NCBI GenBank assembly: GCA_964549275.1 | Contig: CAZJUP010000001.1 | Coordinates: 1 to 64,000 of the forward strand | DNA from: CAZJUP01 sp964549275 | GTDB taxonomy: Bacteria; Fidelibacterota; Marinisomatia; Marinisomatales; TCS55 | Direction of reading: 5' to 3' | Length of the DNA: 64,000 nucleotides | Part shown: positions 32,098-42,027 of the stretch, in pieces | How the letters are laid out: every line of letters starts with the position of its first letter | How positions within the stretch are numbered: the stretch's first letter is position 1 | Translations under genes and position numbers: made by a program | The notes under the pieces: generated by a model | What the model saw: only the letters and a program-made list of their open reading frames with translations | What the model was told of the DNA's origin: nothing | The model's database searches: none

Positions 32098-32790
32098 GTG
32101 GCTGACCTCATCAACCTTAAGAATATTAAGCGGCATTATGTTGTTGGAGGTGAAACTGTCCGTGCACTTGATGGTGTTGATTTAACAATAACCCATAATG
32201 AATATATTTCAATTATGGGTCCGTCTGGTTCAGGAAAATCGACGCTGATGAATATGATTGGTTGCCTGGATACTCCCACGGAAGGATCCTATACGTTCGA
32301 AGGAGAATTCGTCCATGAAATGGATGATAATCAATTGGCTTCCATTCGAAACCGAAAAATAGGATTTGTTTTTCAAACCTTTAATCTTTTAGCGAAATCT
32401 ACTGCACTTCATAATGTGGAAGTTCCTTTGATTTATTCCAATATTTCCCGAGACCAGCGGTATCAAATGGCCAAGGGTGCTCTTATTGCAGTGGGGCTGG
32501 AAGAAAGGATGCACCACAAACCCAATGAATTATCCGGAGGACAGCGTCAACGTGTGGCTATAGCAAGAGCTCTTGTAAATAATCCATCCATTATTTTAGC
32601 TGACGAACCCACAGGAAATTTGGATTCAAAGAGTGGTGTAGAAATCATGAAGATTTTGGATGATTTACATCAAAAGGGGAACACAATAATTTTAGTCACT
32701 CATGAGGAATATATTGCTCATCATGCCAATAGAACTATACACATTTTTGATGGAAAAGTGAAAGAAGACAGAGTAAATGGTAAGGGGTAA
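32098..32790 (+). CDS. ABC transporter ATPase, MacB/LolD type
   Basis: The 230-residue ATPase starts at GTG 32098, two bases after the adaptor stop. It has Walker A GPSGSGKST, Q-loop VFQTFNLL, signature LSGGQRQRVAIARAL, Walker B IILADEPTGNLD and the switch His in LVTHE. It would energise the two FtsX-type permeases that follow. In classical MacB the ATPase is fused to the permease; here it is a separate chain. Confidence 0.92.
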   Translation: MADLINLKNIKRHYVVGGETVRALDGVDLTITHNEYISIMGPSGSGKSTLMNMIGCLDTPTEGSYTFEGEFVHEMDDNQLASIRNRKIGFVFQTFNLLAKSTALHNVEVPLIYSNISRDQRYQMAKGALIAVGLEERMHHKPNELSGGQRQRVAIARALVNNPSIILADEPTGNLDSKSGVEIMKILDDLHQKGNTIILVTHEEYIAHHANRTIHIFDGKVKEDRVNGKG

Positions 32791-32845
32791 ATCCGGATTT
32801 ATTTTTGGGTGGGTTCTTTTGCTACTTTAGTATTGGTTTATAGAA

Positions 32846-34060
32846 ATGTTTAGTCTGTTTTTTGAAAATCTGAGAATTTCCGCTTCATCAATTTATGCAA
32901 ATAAAAGCCGGTCATTTCTGACGGCATTGGGAATTGTCATTGGGGTGTTGGCCGTAACGCTAATGGGAACTTTGATTTCAGGTTTAGATAAATCTTTTGA
33001 GAAAAGTATGTCTTTTTTAGGGAGGGATATTCTTTTTGTTGGGCGATTTGAATGGTTTAGCGATATGGATTGGTGGGAGGTTAGGAATCGCCCGAGAATG
33101 CGGGTGGATTACGCAGAAAAATTGAGGCAAGGGTCGAAGCTCGTTAAAGAAGTTGCACCAGTAATGGAAAGAGGGGCAAACCTATCCCGAGGAGATAAAA
33201 CAACATTGGGTACGCGTATTTTTGGGACTATCCCGGATTATATGAGAACCACATCCACCAATATTGCCAATGGTCGTTTTATTACTGATGGTGAGCACAG
33301 ATCCGGAGCGAGAGTTACGGTGATAGGCCACCACATTGCTGAAGCATTATTCGAAAATGAAAACCCTTTGGGTCAATACATCAAAATCGAAGGTTATAAG
33401 TTTCGGGTTATTGGTGTTACCGAAAAGCAGGGAAAATTTCTCGGACTTTTCAGTATGGATAACCAAGCCATCATTCCCTTGGGAACCCATTTTAGGCTTT
33501 TTTCTCGGAGGGGATGGATGCGATTAAACGTGAAAGTTGATGAATCAAAAATTAACGATGCGAAAGAAGAAGTCAGGGGAATTATGCGGCGGCTCCGGGG
33601 ATTAAAACCCACAGAAAAAGATGACTTTGCCATCAATCAGCAGGAGGCATTTGAGACTCAATATAAAGCGATTAAACTTGCCATTGGTGGTACAGGAATT
33701 TTTATTACCGTTTTATCTTTGGTCGTTGGGGGAATCGGGATTATGAATATTATGTTTGTTTCCGTAAAGGAGCGAACCCGTGAAATTGGTGTAAGGAAAG
33801 CCATTGGTGCGACACCCAATATCATATTGGGACAATTCTTAATGGAAGCAGTGATGATTTGTATTTTTGGTGGAATATTTGGGCTTGGCCTTGCGTATGG
33901 AGGGAGCGTTATCATCAATAAGTTCATTCCTTCGACAATGCCGATATATTTGGCTATTAGTGCCATTATAATCAGCATTATTGTTGGGGTTTTATCCGGA
34001 TTTGTGCCTTCGTATAAAGCTGCAAAATTAGATCCTATTGAAGCACTGAGATATGAGTAG
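32846..34060 (+). CDS. ABC transporter permease, FtsX/MacB type, first copy
   Basis: The 404-residue protein has one N-terminal TM (about 22-45), a large periplasmic MacB_PCD domain (about 50-270) and three C-terminal TMs. It carries the FtsX-family GIGIMNIMFVSVKERTREIGVRKAIGA segment in two overlapping parts and the closing PIEALRYE. It probably forms a heterodimer with the next gene product. Confidence 0.9.
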   Translation: MFSLFFENLRISASSIYANKSRSFLTALGIVIGVLAVTLMGTLISGLDKSFEKSMSFLGRDILFVGRFEWFSDMDWWEVRNRPRMRVDYAEKLRQGSKLVKEVAPVMERGANLSRGDKTTLGTRIFGTIPDYMRTTSTNIANGRFITDGEHRSGARVTVIGHHIAEALFENENPLGQYIKIEGYKFRVIGVTEKQGKFLGLFSMDNQAIIPLGTHFRLFSRRGWMRLNVKVDESKINDAKEEVRGIMRRLRGLKPTEKDDFAINQQEAFETQYKAIKLAIGGTGIFITVLSLVVGGIGIMNIMFVSVKERTREIGVRKAIGATPNIILGQFLMEAVMICIFGGIFGLGLAYGGSVIINKFIPSTMPIYLAISAIIISIIVGVLSGFVPSYKAAKLDPIEALRYE

Positions 34061-34065
34061 TATTC

Positions 34066-35322
34066 TTGCGTAAAAAATCACATTTAAAAAATACATTGAA
34101 AGAAAGTTTTCGTATGGCCATGGATGCCATAAGGAATAATAAACTTCGTTCCATTTTGACGCTTTTAGGAATTACGATAGGTGTGTTTTCGGTGATTGGG
34201 GTTATGACAGCAATACGAACACTGGAATCGTCCATAGAATCCGGGTTAAATGTCTTCGGTACTAATACGTTCGTCATTCAAAAATGGCCTATGATTCAAA
34301 TCGGAGGGCCAGGACGAGATCAAAAATACAGAAACCGAAAAAATATTGATTTTGATCAATATGAAGAATTAAAAAAGCGGGCTAAGCTTCCAATCTTTGT
34401 GAGCGTGGCTGAAGGACGGGGGTTCAGGAATATTAAATATAGAGATAAAGCGATTAAACGCTCTCTATCTGTGGTCGGATCAGATGAGGGAACTATTCGA
34501 TCTTATAACACTTTCATTGGAGATGGGCGTAATCTAACAAACGATGATATTCGGTTTTCCAGAAATGTTTGTGTGGTAGGGATGGATGTGGTAGACCAAC
34601 TGTTTCCATTTGAGGACCCCTTAGGTAAAGTCATCCAAATCAGTGGTTTAGATTATCGAATTGTGGGAATAACAGAAAAGAAAGGGCGATCTTTTGGCCA
34701 AAGCCAAGACAATTATATTTTGATTCCTATTACGACCTATTTACAACGTTATGCAAACCGTTGGACGACCTTGAGTATAACAATTGAAGCATCTTCCGCC
34801 GTTTTATATGATAAGACTATTGACGAAGCTGTGGGATTGATGCGAATGATTCGAAAAGTCCCCCCGGAAAATGAGAATGATTTTGAAGTGAGTTCTAACG
34901 CCGAACTCATGGAAACATTTGGCAATTTCACTGGGGGAGTAAAAATTTTTGCTTTAGCCGTGAGCGTCATTGCATTAGTTGTAGCGGGGATTGGAATTAT
35001 GAATATCATGCTGGTATCTGTTTCAGAACGAATAAAAGAAATCGGGGTTCGGAAAGCCATTGGAGCAACAAAGCGGGACATCTTAACACAATTCTTGACC
35101 GAAGCTGTTTTTTTAAGTCAGTTTGGAGGAATTGCAGGTGTGATTCTCGGAATTGCTGGGGGGAATCTTGTAGCCCTTACATTTAATATCCCTGCTGTTA
35201 TTCCATTGGATTGGGCAATTTATGGGCTGGTTGTCTGTTCGGTTATAGGTATTGGGTTTGGGATATATCCTGCATGGAGGGCAGCAAATCTGGATCCTAT
35301 AGAATCATTGCGCCATGAGTAA
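34066..35322 (+). CDS. ABC transporter permease, FtsX/MacB type, second copy
   Basis: TTG 34066 gives a 418-residue protein with the same plan as the gene upstream: an N-terminal TM, a periplasmic core domain, three C-terminal TMs, ERIKEIGVRKAIGATKRD and a closing PIESLRHE. The two permeases are clearly paralogues (similar start and end motifs) separated by only five bases. The pair implies a heterodimeric exporter. Confidence 0.9.
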   Translation: MRKKSHLKNTLKESFRMAMDAIRNNKLRSILTLLGITIGVFSVIGVMTAIRTLESSIESGLNVFGTNTFVIQKWPMIQIGGPGRDQKYRNRKNIDFDQYEELKKRAKLPIFVSVAEGRGFRNIKYRDKAIKRSLSVVGSDEGTIRSYNTFIGDGRNLTNDDIRFSRNVCVVGMDVVDQLFPFEDPLGKVIQISGLDYRIVGITEKKGRSFGQSQDNYILIPITTYLQRYANRWTTLSITIEASSAVLYDKTIDEAVGLMRMIRKVPPENENDFEVSSNAELMETFGNFTGGVKIFALAVSVIALVVAGIGIMNIMLVSVSERIKEIGVRKAIGATKRDILTQFLTEAVFLSQFGGIAGVILGIAGGNLVALTFNIPAVIPLDWAIYGLVVCSVIGIGFGIYPAWRAANLDPIESLRHE

Positions 35323-35397
35323 TTATGATTTTCCTTTCCCTTGAATGAGGAAGGGCAATCTCCCTAAATTTACCTGATCTATTTTACTGCAAAATTT

Positions 35398-35715
35398 ATG
35401 CCAGACTCATCAAAAATAACCCAGAATGACGTCCGAAAAATTGCGAACCTTTCAAAATTGTCTCTGACTAAAGAGGAGACAGAACTGTTCACAGGACAAT
35501 TCAATGATATATTGGAGTATATGAATCAACTAAATGCCATTGACACAGGACATGTTGCTCCGTTACGCCACGTTCATGACGATATGCAACCTATGAGAAC
35601 AGATACACCAGAGGAATCTTTTACACAAGAAAGGGCCTTAGATAGAGCACCTGAAAAAAGAGATCATTACTTCAAAGTTCCTCTGGTTGTAAAAAAAGGG
35701 GGACGTGAATCTTGA
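35398..35715 (+). CDS. gatC: Asp-tRNA(Asn)/Glu-tRNA(Gln) amidotransferase subunit C
   Basis: The 105-residue protein has the GatC helices (VRKIANLSKLSLTKEE, FNDILEYMNQLNAIDT) and the conserved PMRTDTPEESF stretch. It helps assemble GatCAB, which amidates mischarged Glu-tRNA(Gln) or Asp-tRNA(Asn). gatA and gatB are not in the window. Its stop overlaps the TTG start of kdsB. Confidence 0.92.
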   Translation: MPDSSKITQNDVRKIANLSKLSLTKEETELFTGQFNDILEYMNQLNAIDTGHVAPLRHVHDDMQPMRTDTPEESFTQERALDRAPEKRDHYFKVPLVVKKGGRES

Positions 35716-36413
35716 AAGCTGTGGGCATTATTCCAGCCCGTCTTTTTTCTTCCAGGTTTCCTCGGAAAATTCTTCATCCCATTGATGGGAAACCAATGGT
35801 TGTCCACGTGTATGAAAGAGCCAGAAAGGCCGCAATGCTGGATGATGTTATCGTGGCCATTGATCATAAAGAGACGGCCTCGGCGCTAAATGCATTTAAG
35901 GTTAAAACTGTAATGACACGAGAAGATCACAACTCCGGCTCGGATCGAGTTTATGAAGTTGGCCAATCTTTAGACGCAGATGTTTTGGTTAATATCCAGG
36001 GAGATGAACCCGGTTTAGACCCTCAAATAATTGATAATCTTGTTAGGGTATTCGAAGAGGAAACTATAGAAATGGCAACTGCAGCAAATTACTCGCTAAA
36101 ACCGGAAGATGCTCTGAACCCAAATGTGGTCAAAGTTTTTTTGGATTCTAAAGGATTTGCTAAATCTTTTTGCCGGGAATTACCTTCTTTAGACTTTGGT
36201 GGATATTATCAGCATATCGGACTTTACGCTTATCGAAAAAATACCTTAAAATCGTTTACGAAACTGCCAAAATCTGAAAATGAAACCGAGTTAAACTTAG
36301 AACAAATGAGAGCGTTGGATAATGGGATATCCATTAAAGTGATTTTGACCCATTATGCAAATAAAGGAGTAGATACCCCTGAAGACTTAAAACAATTTGA
36401 GGAAGAACAATGA
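35712..36413 (+). CDS. kdsB: CMP-Kdo synthetase (3-deoxy-manno-octulosonate cytidylyltransferase)
   Basis: TTG 35712 gives a 233-residue enzyme with IIPARLFSSRFPRK (nucleotide-binding loop), DHNSGSDRVYEV, the NIQGDEP metal/CTP site and a C-terminal GVDTPEDL motif. It activates Kdo with CTP for lipid A-core assembly. The overlap with pyrG (ATGA at 36410), which makes CTP, is a telling neighbour. Confidence 0.95.
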   Translation: MKAVGIIPARLFSSRFPRKILHPIDGKPMVVHVYERARKAAMLDDVIVAIDHKETASALNAFKVKTVMTREDHNSGSDRVYEVGQSLDADVLVNIQGDEPGLDPQIIDNLVRVFEEETIEMATAANYSLKPEDALNPNVVKVFLDSKGFAKSFCRELPSLDFGGYYQHIGLYAYRKNTLKSFTKLPKSENETELNLEQMRALDNGISIKVILTHYANKGVDTPEDLKQFEEEQ

Positions 36414-38023
36414 CCTCGACAAAACCGGTAAAGTATATATTCGTAATGGGAGGGGTTATTTCCGGATTAGGGAAGGGGATTGCCGCTGCTTCAATTGGGT
36501 ACCTATTAAAGAGTGCAGGTTTGAGAGTAACAATTTTAAAATTGGACCCTTATCTCAATGTGGATCCCGGGACCATGAATCCGTATCAACATGGAGAAGT
36601 CTTTGTTTTAGATGATGGATCGGAGACGGATTTGGATTTAGGACATTATGAAAGATTCATTGATGTGGATATGAGTAAGAATAATAATGCAACCACTGGA
36701 CAGGTTTACTCCACAGTTTTAGACCGGGAAAGACGGGGAGATTATTTAGGAGCCACGATTCAGGTTATTCCCCATATCACAGATGAAATTAAAAGGCGCA
36801 TCAAATTAGTGAATACTCCCAAAAAATATGATGTCGTCATTTGTGAAGTAGGAGGAACAGTCGGGGATATTGAAAGTTTACCCTTCATGGAAGCAATTCG
36901 CCAGTTATCTGTTGAAGTAGGATATCATAACCACCTGTTAGTTCATGTTACCTTGGTCCCTTATATTAAAGCTAGTGAAGAATTAAAAACAAAGCCGACC
37001 CAGCATTCTGTGATGAAGTTAAGGGAAATTGGTTTAGCACCAGACGTTATCCTATGTCGGTCTGATTATAAAATATCAAAATCCGTTAGGGATAAAATTG
37101 CTTTGTTTTGTAACGTGGCTCCCAACCATGTTGTCGAAGGTGCTGAAGTAAAAAGTATATACGAAGTCCCCTTGACGCTACACAATCAACAACTGGGGCA
37201 AATTATTATGGATAGGTTTGAAGTGTCCTGCGAGCCTAATGTGGAATATCTGAATAATTTTATTTATCATTTTAAAAATCCGAAACATGAAGTGACTATT
37301 GCTATGTGTGGGAAATATACCGAACTCCCAGATGCGTATAAAAGTGTATTAGAAGCCTTTATTCATGCCGGTGTAGAAAATGATAGTCGTGTAAAAATTA
37401 AATGGATTGCCACTGAAACAATCAAAAATGATGTGGATGCTCAAAAGACATTCGAAAATGTTCAAGGAATTTTATTGCTCCCCGGGTTTGGCTCTCGCGG
37501 ATCAGAAGGTAAGATTATTTCATGCAAATATGCCCGTGAAAACAATGTCCCCTTTTTAGGAATTTGTTTAGGTTTGCAATGTGCTGTTATTGAATTTGCC
37601 AGAAATGTTTGTGGATTGAAAAATGCAAATAGTACAGAATTCAATAAAAAAACAAAATATCCTGTGATTGATTTAATGGAATCGCAGCGGGCTATTAAAC
37701 AAAAAGGTGGCACGATGCGGTTAGGGGCATATGATTGTGAAATCACTCCAAAAACAAAAACCTACAAGGCTTATAGAAAGAAAAATATTTCTGAGCGTCA
37801 TCGCCATCGTTGGGAAGTTAACAACCGATACCGTGATCGGTTGGAAAAAAATGGTATGGTTATTTCCGGAGTAAATAAAGAATTAAATTTGGTTGAAATT
37901 GTTGAACTTCCGGACCATCCGTGGTTTGTGGCTGGACAATTTCACCCGGAATTAAAAAGCAGAGTGAGCAAGGCTCATCCTTTGTTCAGAGATTTTGTAG
38001 CCGCTGCTGTAAAACAGGGTTAA
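36410..38023 (+). CDS. pyrG: CTP synthase
   Basis: The 537-residue enzyme has the amidoligase P-loop (GGVISGLGKG), KLDPYLNVDPGTMNPYQHGEVFV, and a class I glutaminase domain with nucleophile Cys in LGICLGLQ and the catalytic His/Glu of GQFHPE. It converts UTP to CTP with glutamine. It is embedded in the Kdo gene cluster between kdsB and kdsA, supplying CTP for CMP-Kdo. Confidence 0.97.
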   Translation: MTSTKPVKYIFVMGGVISGLGKGIAAASIGYLLKSAGLRVTILKLDPYLNVDPGTMNPYQHGEVFVLDDGSETDLDLGHYERFIDVDMSKNNNATTGQVYSTVLDRERRGDYLGATIQVIPHITDEIKRRIKLVNTPKKYDVVICEVGGTVGDIESLPFMEAIRQLSVEVGYHNHLLVHVTLVPYIKASEELKTKPTQHSVMKLREIGLAPDVILCRSDYKISKSVRDKIALFCNVAPNHVVEGAEVKSIYEVPLTLHNQQLGQIIMDRFEVSCEPNVEYLNNFIYHFKNPKHEVTIAMCGKYTELPDAYKSVLEAFIHAGVENDSRVKIKWIATETIKNDVDAQKTFENVQGILLLPGFGSRGSEGKIISCKYARENNVPFLGICLGLQCAVIEFARNVCGLKNANSTEFNKKTKYPVIDLMESQRAIKQKGGTMRLGAYDCEITPKTKTYKAYRKKNISERHRHRWEVNNRYRDRLEKNGMVISGVNKELNLVEIVELPDHPWFVAGQFHPELKSRVSKAHPLFRDFVAAAVKQG

Positions 38024-38028
38024 ACTTC

Positions 38029-38844
38029 ATGAAAACAGTTTCTATAAATAATGTTGTATTTGGCGGGAATGAGTTCCCCTTAATTGCCGGTCCCTGTGTC
38101 ATGGAAAGCAAGGACCATACATTGTCAATGGCAGAATCGATCCAAAACATAGCGGATAAAGTTCAAATGCCATTTATTTTTAAAAGTTCGTTTGATAAAG
38201 CAAATCGTACTTCTCTAGACTCTTATCGTGGCTTACCCATGGAAGAAGGATTGAATATTTTGTTCCAATTAAAAAAGGAGTTGGGAGTTACTGTCCTCAC
38301 AGATATTCATTCTCCGAACCAAGCGGCAGTTGTGGCGGAAGTTGCCGATGTTCTCCAGATTCCTGCATTTTTATGCCGTCAAACAGATCTGCTTTTGGCC
38401 GCAGGAAAAACAGGGAAAACAATCAATATTAAGAAGGGACAATTTCTTTCTCCTTTTAAAATGAAACATACGGCGGAAAAGGTGGCATCAACGGGGAATC
38501 ATAATATTTTACTGACAGATAGGGGGACAACATTTGGGTATGAAAATTTAATTTCAGATATGCGGGCGATTCCCATTATGCAAGCCAGTTCAGGATATCC
38601 GGTATTATTTGATGCAACACATAGCGCACAGCAACCATCCGGTGCCATAGATATTACAGGCGGGGCGCGGGAATATATTCCTCCTCTGGCAAAAGCAGCT
38701 GTTGCCGCAGGATGTGATGGTATGTATATGGAAGTCCATGACAATGTGGAGCATGCAAAATCTGATGCAGCGACTCAATGGCCCTTGGAGAGTCTTGAAT
38801 CATTGTTAATTCAACTAAATCGCATTAGAGAAGCGGTGGTATGA
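38029..38844 (+). CDS. kdsA: Kdo-8-phosphate synthase
   Basis: ATG 38029 gives 271 residues; the longer open frame from 37921 overlaps pyrG and is rejected. Family motifs are LIAGPCVMES, FKSSFDKANRTS, IPAFLCRQTDLL, TDRGTTFGYENL and FDATHSAQQPSG. It condenses arabinose-5-phosphate with phosphoenolpyruvate. The expected metal-type distinction cannot be decided with certainty by eye. Confidence 0.95.
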   Translation: MKTVSINNVVFGGNEFPLIAGPCVMESKDHTLSMAESIQNIADKVQMPFIFKSSFDKANRTSLDSYRGLPMEEGLNILFQLKKELGVTVLTDIHSPNQAAVVAEVADVLQIPAFLCRQTDLLLAAGKTGKTINIKKGQFLSPFKMKHTAEKVASTGNHNILLTDRGTTFGYENLISDMRAIPIMQASSGYPVLFDATHSAQQPSGAIDITGGAREYIPPLAKAAVAAGCDGMYMEVHDNVEHAKSDAATQWPLESLESLLIQLNRIREAVV

Positions 38845-39380
38845 CAAACCTAAAAGAACGATTATCCGGACTCAAAATGATTATTTCTGATGTGGATGGG
38901 GTTTTGACAAACGGATCCATTTATAAAGGAGCAGATGGAGGTGAATTCAAACAGTTTTCGGTAAATGATGGGACCGGATTTGCTATGGCTCGGGCAGCAG
39001 ATTTTAAACTGGCCTTAATTTCCGGACGCTATTCTGCAGCAACAGACGCCCGGGCAGCGGAATTGAGAATTACTGATATATATAATGGCACTTTGAATAA
39101 GATTAAACCCTATGAAGATCTGAAAAAAAAACATGCACTCTCCGATGAAGAAATTGCTTATCTAGGAGACGATTTAATTGATATTCCTGTTATGGAGAAA
39201 GTCGGGATACCTATAGCAGTAGAGAATGCGAGCGAAATTGTTAAATCTTATGCAGTATATGTAACCCAAGCTTCCGGAGGAAAGGGCGCGTTCCGCGAAG
39301 CCGTGGACTGGATACTAAAGGCTCAGGGTCGATACGAGATCGTCCTAAAAACACTCCGCAATCAGGTTTTGAATAGTTGA
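38841..39380 (+). CDS. kdsC: Kdo-8-phosphate phosphatase
   Basis: The 179-residue HAD hydrolase has the DxD nucleophile motif (Asp17, Asp19 in SDVDGVLTNG), the Ser/Thr-type second motif (LISGR) and YLGDDLIDIPVM. It removes phosphate from Kdo-8-phosphate between KdsA and KdsB. It overlaps the end of kdsA by four bases and the start region of lptC. Confidence 0.95.
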   Translation: MTNLKERLSGLKMIISDVDGVLTNGSIYKGADGGEFKQFSVNDGTGFAMARAADFKLALISGRYSAATDARAAELRITDIYNGTLNKIKPYEDLKKKHALSDEEIAYLGDDLIDIPVMEKVGIPIAVENASEIVKSYAVYVTQASGGKGAFREAVDWILKAQGRYEIVLKTLRNQVLNS

Positions 39381-39937
39381 TGCCCAATTTTATTTATACG
39401 CTGCGATCGTTGATTTTGGTTTTAGGGGTTCTGTTTTTTTGGTCCTGTTCCGAAGCCATTCAGAATGAGTCAGGTCAAACGCGTGAAGGAAAGCCCGACC
39501 AGGAGAGTTGGGATGTGACCATTACGCTCACCAGTGAAGGAGTAAAGCGGGCTATTGTGCGTTCTGGTCATTTGGAAAAATTTAACAAGCGAAGATCAAT
39601 TTTTCTGGATGAGGGAGTGGATGCTGATTTTTTTGACCACGAAGAAAATCATACCACAAATTTGACATCCACTATGGCCGAAGTCGAAGAAAAATCCAAT
39701 TTTATGATAGCTATAGGAAAAGTGGTTGTAGTTTCGGATAGTGGTGTAACTCTTTTTACAGATACATTAACTTGGAATAATGATACTGAACAGGTGTTTA
39801 CAGACGACCCCGTTATGGTAACCACTGAGAACCTGGATACTTTATATGGAATTGGATTTGAATCGGATGTTGAATTAGATCATTGGAAAATACTCAATCC
39901 TACAGGGGTAATGCATGAGGGCCAAGATGATAAATAA
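39380..39937 (+). CDS. lptC: LPS export protein LptC, lipoprotein form
   Basis: ATG 39380 (overlapping the kdsC stop) gives 185 residues. A hydrophobic segment ends in a lipobox-like FFWSC, suggesting lipidation rather than a TM anchor. The remaining LptC-like beta-jellyroll (SEGVKRAIVRSGHLEKF, VVVSDSGVTLFTDTLTW) is followed by a short acidic tail. LptC passes LPS from the inner membrane LptBFG complex toward LptA. No lptA follows before lptB, unlike the enterobacterial order. Confidence 0.8.
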   Translation: MPNFIYTLRSLILVLGVLFFWSCSEAIQNESGQTREGKPDQESWDVTITLTSEGVKRAIVRSGHLEKFNKRRSIFLDEGVDADFFDHEENHTTNLTSTMAEVEEKSNFMIAIGKVVVVSDSGVTLFTDTLTWNNDTEQVFTDDPVMVTTENLDTLYGIGFESDVELDHWKILNPTGVMHEGQDDK

Positions 39938-40661
39938 TCATCAGAATCTTAAAGCAACCGGATTGCATAAACAATATGGGAAACGCTGGGTCGTCCGAAA
40001 TGTAGATCTTGAGGTTAAAAAAGGCGAGATAGTTGGACTACTTGGGCCTAATGGTGCCGGGAAAACCACAACATTTTATATGATAACGGGCATGATCAAA
40101 CCCACGAAAGGTAGTATATTCCTTGATGATAAAAATATTACAGACCGAGCCATGTACCAGCGTTCCAGAAGCGGGATTGGTTATTTATCACAGGAGCCCT
40201 CTATTTTCGGAAAACTCACGGTTGAAGATAATTTACGGCTAGTGCTGGAAATGACTGGTTTATCAAAAGATGATCAGGATAAAAAAGTGGAAAAACTATT
40301 GGAAGATTTATCCATTCAGCACCTGAGAAACAATAAGGGGAATAATCTATCTGGCGGAGAACGGCGAAGAGTTGAAATATGCCGAACGTTGGCCATTGAC
40401 CCGGATTTTATTTTACTCGATGAACCCTTTGCAGGGGTAGATCCCATAGCTGTAGAAGATATACAATCCATCGTACATTCTTTAAAAGATAGAAATATTG
40501 GTGTTCTTATTACAGATCATAACGTACGGGAAACCTTATCTATAACCGACCGGTCTTATTTATTATTTGATGGAAAAATATTGAAATCAGGAACATCCGA
40601 ATTTTTAGCAAATGACGAAGAAGCACGCCGATTGTATTTAGGTGAAAGGTTTCGGCTCTGA
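39915..40661 (+). CDS. lptB: LPS export ABC ATPase
   Basis: The protein has 248 residues from ATG 39915, or 244 from ATG 39927. It has Walker A GPNGAGKTTTFYMI, LTVEDNL, the signature LSGGERRRVEICRTLA, Walker B FILLDEPFAGVDP and the H-loop ITDHNVRETL. This LptB-specific motif set powers LPS extraction with LptFG. It overlaps the lptC end. Confidence 0.95.
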   Translation: MRAKMINNHQNLKATGLHKQYGKRWVVRNVDLEVKKGEIVGLLGPNGAGKTTTFYMITGMIKPTKGSIFLDDKNITDRAMYQRSRSGIGYLSQEPSIFGKLTVEDNLRLVLEMTGLSKDDQDKKVEKLLEDLSIQHLRNNKGNNLSGGERRRVEICRTLAIDPDFILLDEPFAGVDPIAVEDIQSIVHSLKDRNIGVLITDHNVRETLSITDRSYLLFDGKILKSGTSEFLANDEEARRLYLGERFRL

Positions 40662-40662
40662 A

Positions 40663-42015
40663 ATGGCTAATTTGAGACAAACGCAACAATTAAAACAGAC
40701 CTTATCTCCCCAACAGGTCCTTCAGGCGAATTTACTTCAATTAAACACGGTAACCCTTGAGCAGAAGATATTGGACGAATTGGAAAGCAATCCACTCTTG
40801 GAACAATTGGAATCCTCCGAAGATGTTACACTTGAAAAGGAGGAACCCAATGAAGTTGAATTGGACTTTGACGAAGATCCCGATGAGTATGAACCTGCAA
40901 ATATTTATAATAACGGAAGAGAAGAAAGGGAGATTCCCATCCCGGATCAAACGGATTTTGTGGAATCATTGGTTCGTCAACTGGATATGTATAATCTGGC
41001 GGAATGGGAACGGTCTTTAGCAGAAGAAATACTCTGGAATCTTGATGAGAACGGGTTCTTAAATGTGGACTTATTATTGATTGGTGACCGATTTAACCGC
41101 GATGAAAAAGAGGTATTATCTGTGCTAAAAAAAGTACAGGAACTTGACCCTCCAGGCATTGCGGCACAAAATCTCAGAGACTGTCTTTTAATACAGTTAA
41201 GGGAGAAAAAAGAGGGGTTGGCTTACAGGGTTGTTGAAAATCATTTTGAAGATTTTGCGAATCATCGATATGAAATGCTTCAGCGAAAATTAGAGGTTGA
41301 AAAAGAAGATTTAGCAGAGGCTATTGAGGAGATTTCTCATTTGAATCCACGGCCGGGAGAAGAATCACTTTCTTCAAAAGTATCGACGGTTATTCCCGAC
41401 CTGCTGGCGGTTAAACGCGAAGGGATTTGGACAGTAATTGTCAATGACACCCGTATCCCGGAATTAAGCATTAGTAACCAGTATGTAGACCTATTGGGCC
41501 AACCGAATCTTTCTCCACAAGACCAGAAATTTTTTAAAGAAAAATTTGATTCAGCGACTTGGTTTATCCACGCCATAGAGCAGAGACGACAAACCCTTAG
41601 AAAAGTAATGGAGGCGATCATTAATCATCAACCGGAATTTTTTTCAGGGAATATTCGTTCTTTAAGACCTATGATTCTACAGGATATTGCCGAAGATATT
41701 GATATGGATATATCTACAGTAAGCCGTTCGACTCGGGGGAAATATGTGGATACACCTTATGGTATATTTGAGCTGAAGTCATTTTTTACTGAAGGATTTA
41801 CTTTGAAATCCGGCGAAGAAATCAGCACAGAAAAAATCAAAGACAGTTTAAAAGAAATGGTGGACGCTGAAGACAAGGAGCATCCTTTAACGGATACTGA
41901 ACTGGCAGAAAAGTTGAAGCTGAAGGGATATCCTGTTGCCCGCCGAACTGTGGCAAAATATCGCGAACAATTACACCTCCCGGTGGCAAGATTACGCCGC
42001 CAACTCATTCATTAG
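40663..42015 (+). CDS. rpoN: RNA polymerase sigma-54 factor
   Basis: ATG 40663, one base after the lptB stop, gives 450 residues; the in-frame GTG at 40642 is less likely. Region I is Gln/Leu-rich (TQQLKQTLSPQQVLQANLLQL) as needed for activator contact. The acidic region II and the core-binding domain (LDPPGIAAQNLRDCL) follow, and the RpoN box ARRTVAKYRE lies near the C-terminus. The lptB-rpoN order is shared with Proteobacteria. Confidence 0.95.
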   Translation: MANLRQTQQLKQTLSPQQVLQANLLQLNTVTLEQKILDELESNPLLEQLESSEDVTLEKEEPNEVELDFDEDPDEYEPANIYNNGREEREIPIPDQTDFVESLVRQLDMYNLAEWERSLAEEILWNLDENGFLNVDLLLIGDRFNRDEKEVLSVLKKVQELDPPGIAAQNLRDCLLIQLREKKEGLAYRVVENHFEDFANHRYEMLQRKLEVEKEDLAEAIEEISHLNPRPGEESLSSKVSTVIPDLLAVKREGIWTVIVNDTRIPELSISNQYVDLLGQPNLSPQDQKFFKEKFDSATWFIHAIEQRRQTLRKVMEAIINHQPEFFSGNIRSLRPMILQDIAEDIDMDISTVSRSTRGKYVDTPYGIFELKSFFTEGFTLKSGEEISTEKIKDSLKEMVDAEDKEHPLTDTELAEKLKLKGYPVARRTVAKYREQLHLPVARLRRQLIH

Positions 42016-42027
42016 AAAGGAATAACT

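Noticed and set aside
37921..38028. N-terminal extension of KdsA overlapping pyrG
   Set aside because: The extra residues are pyrG in another frame; KdsA proteins begin near MKTVSINN.
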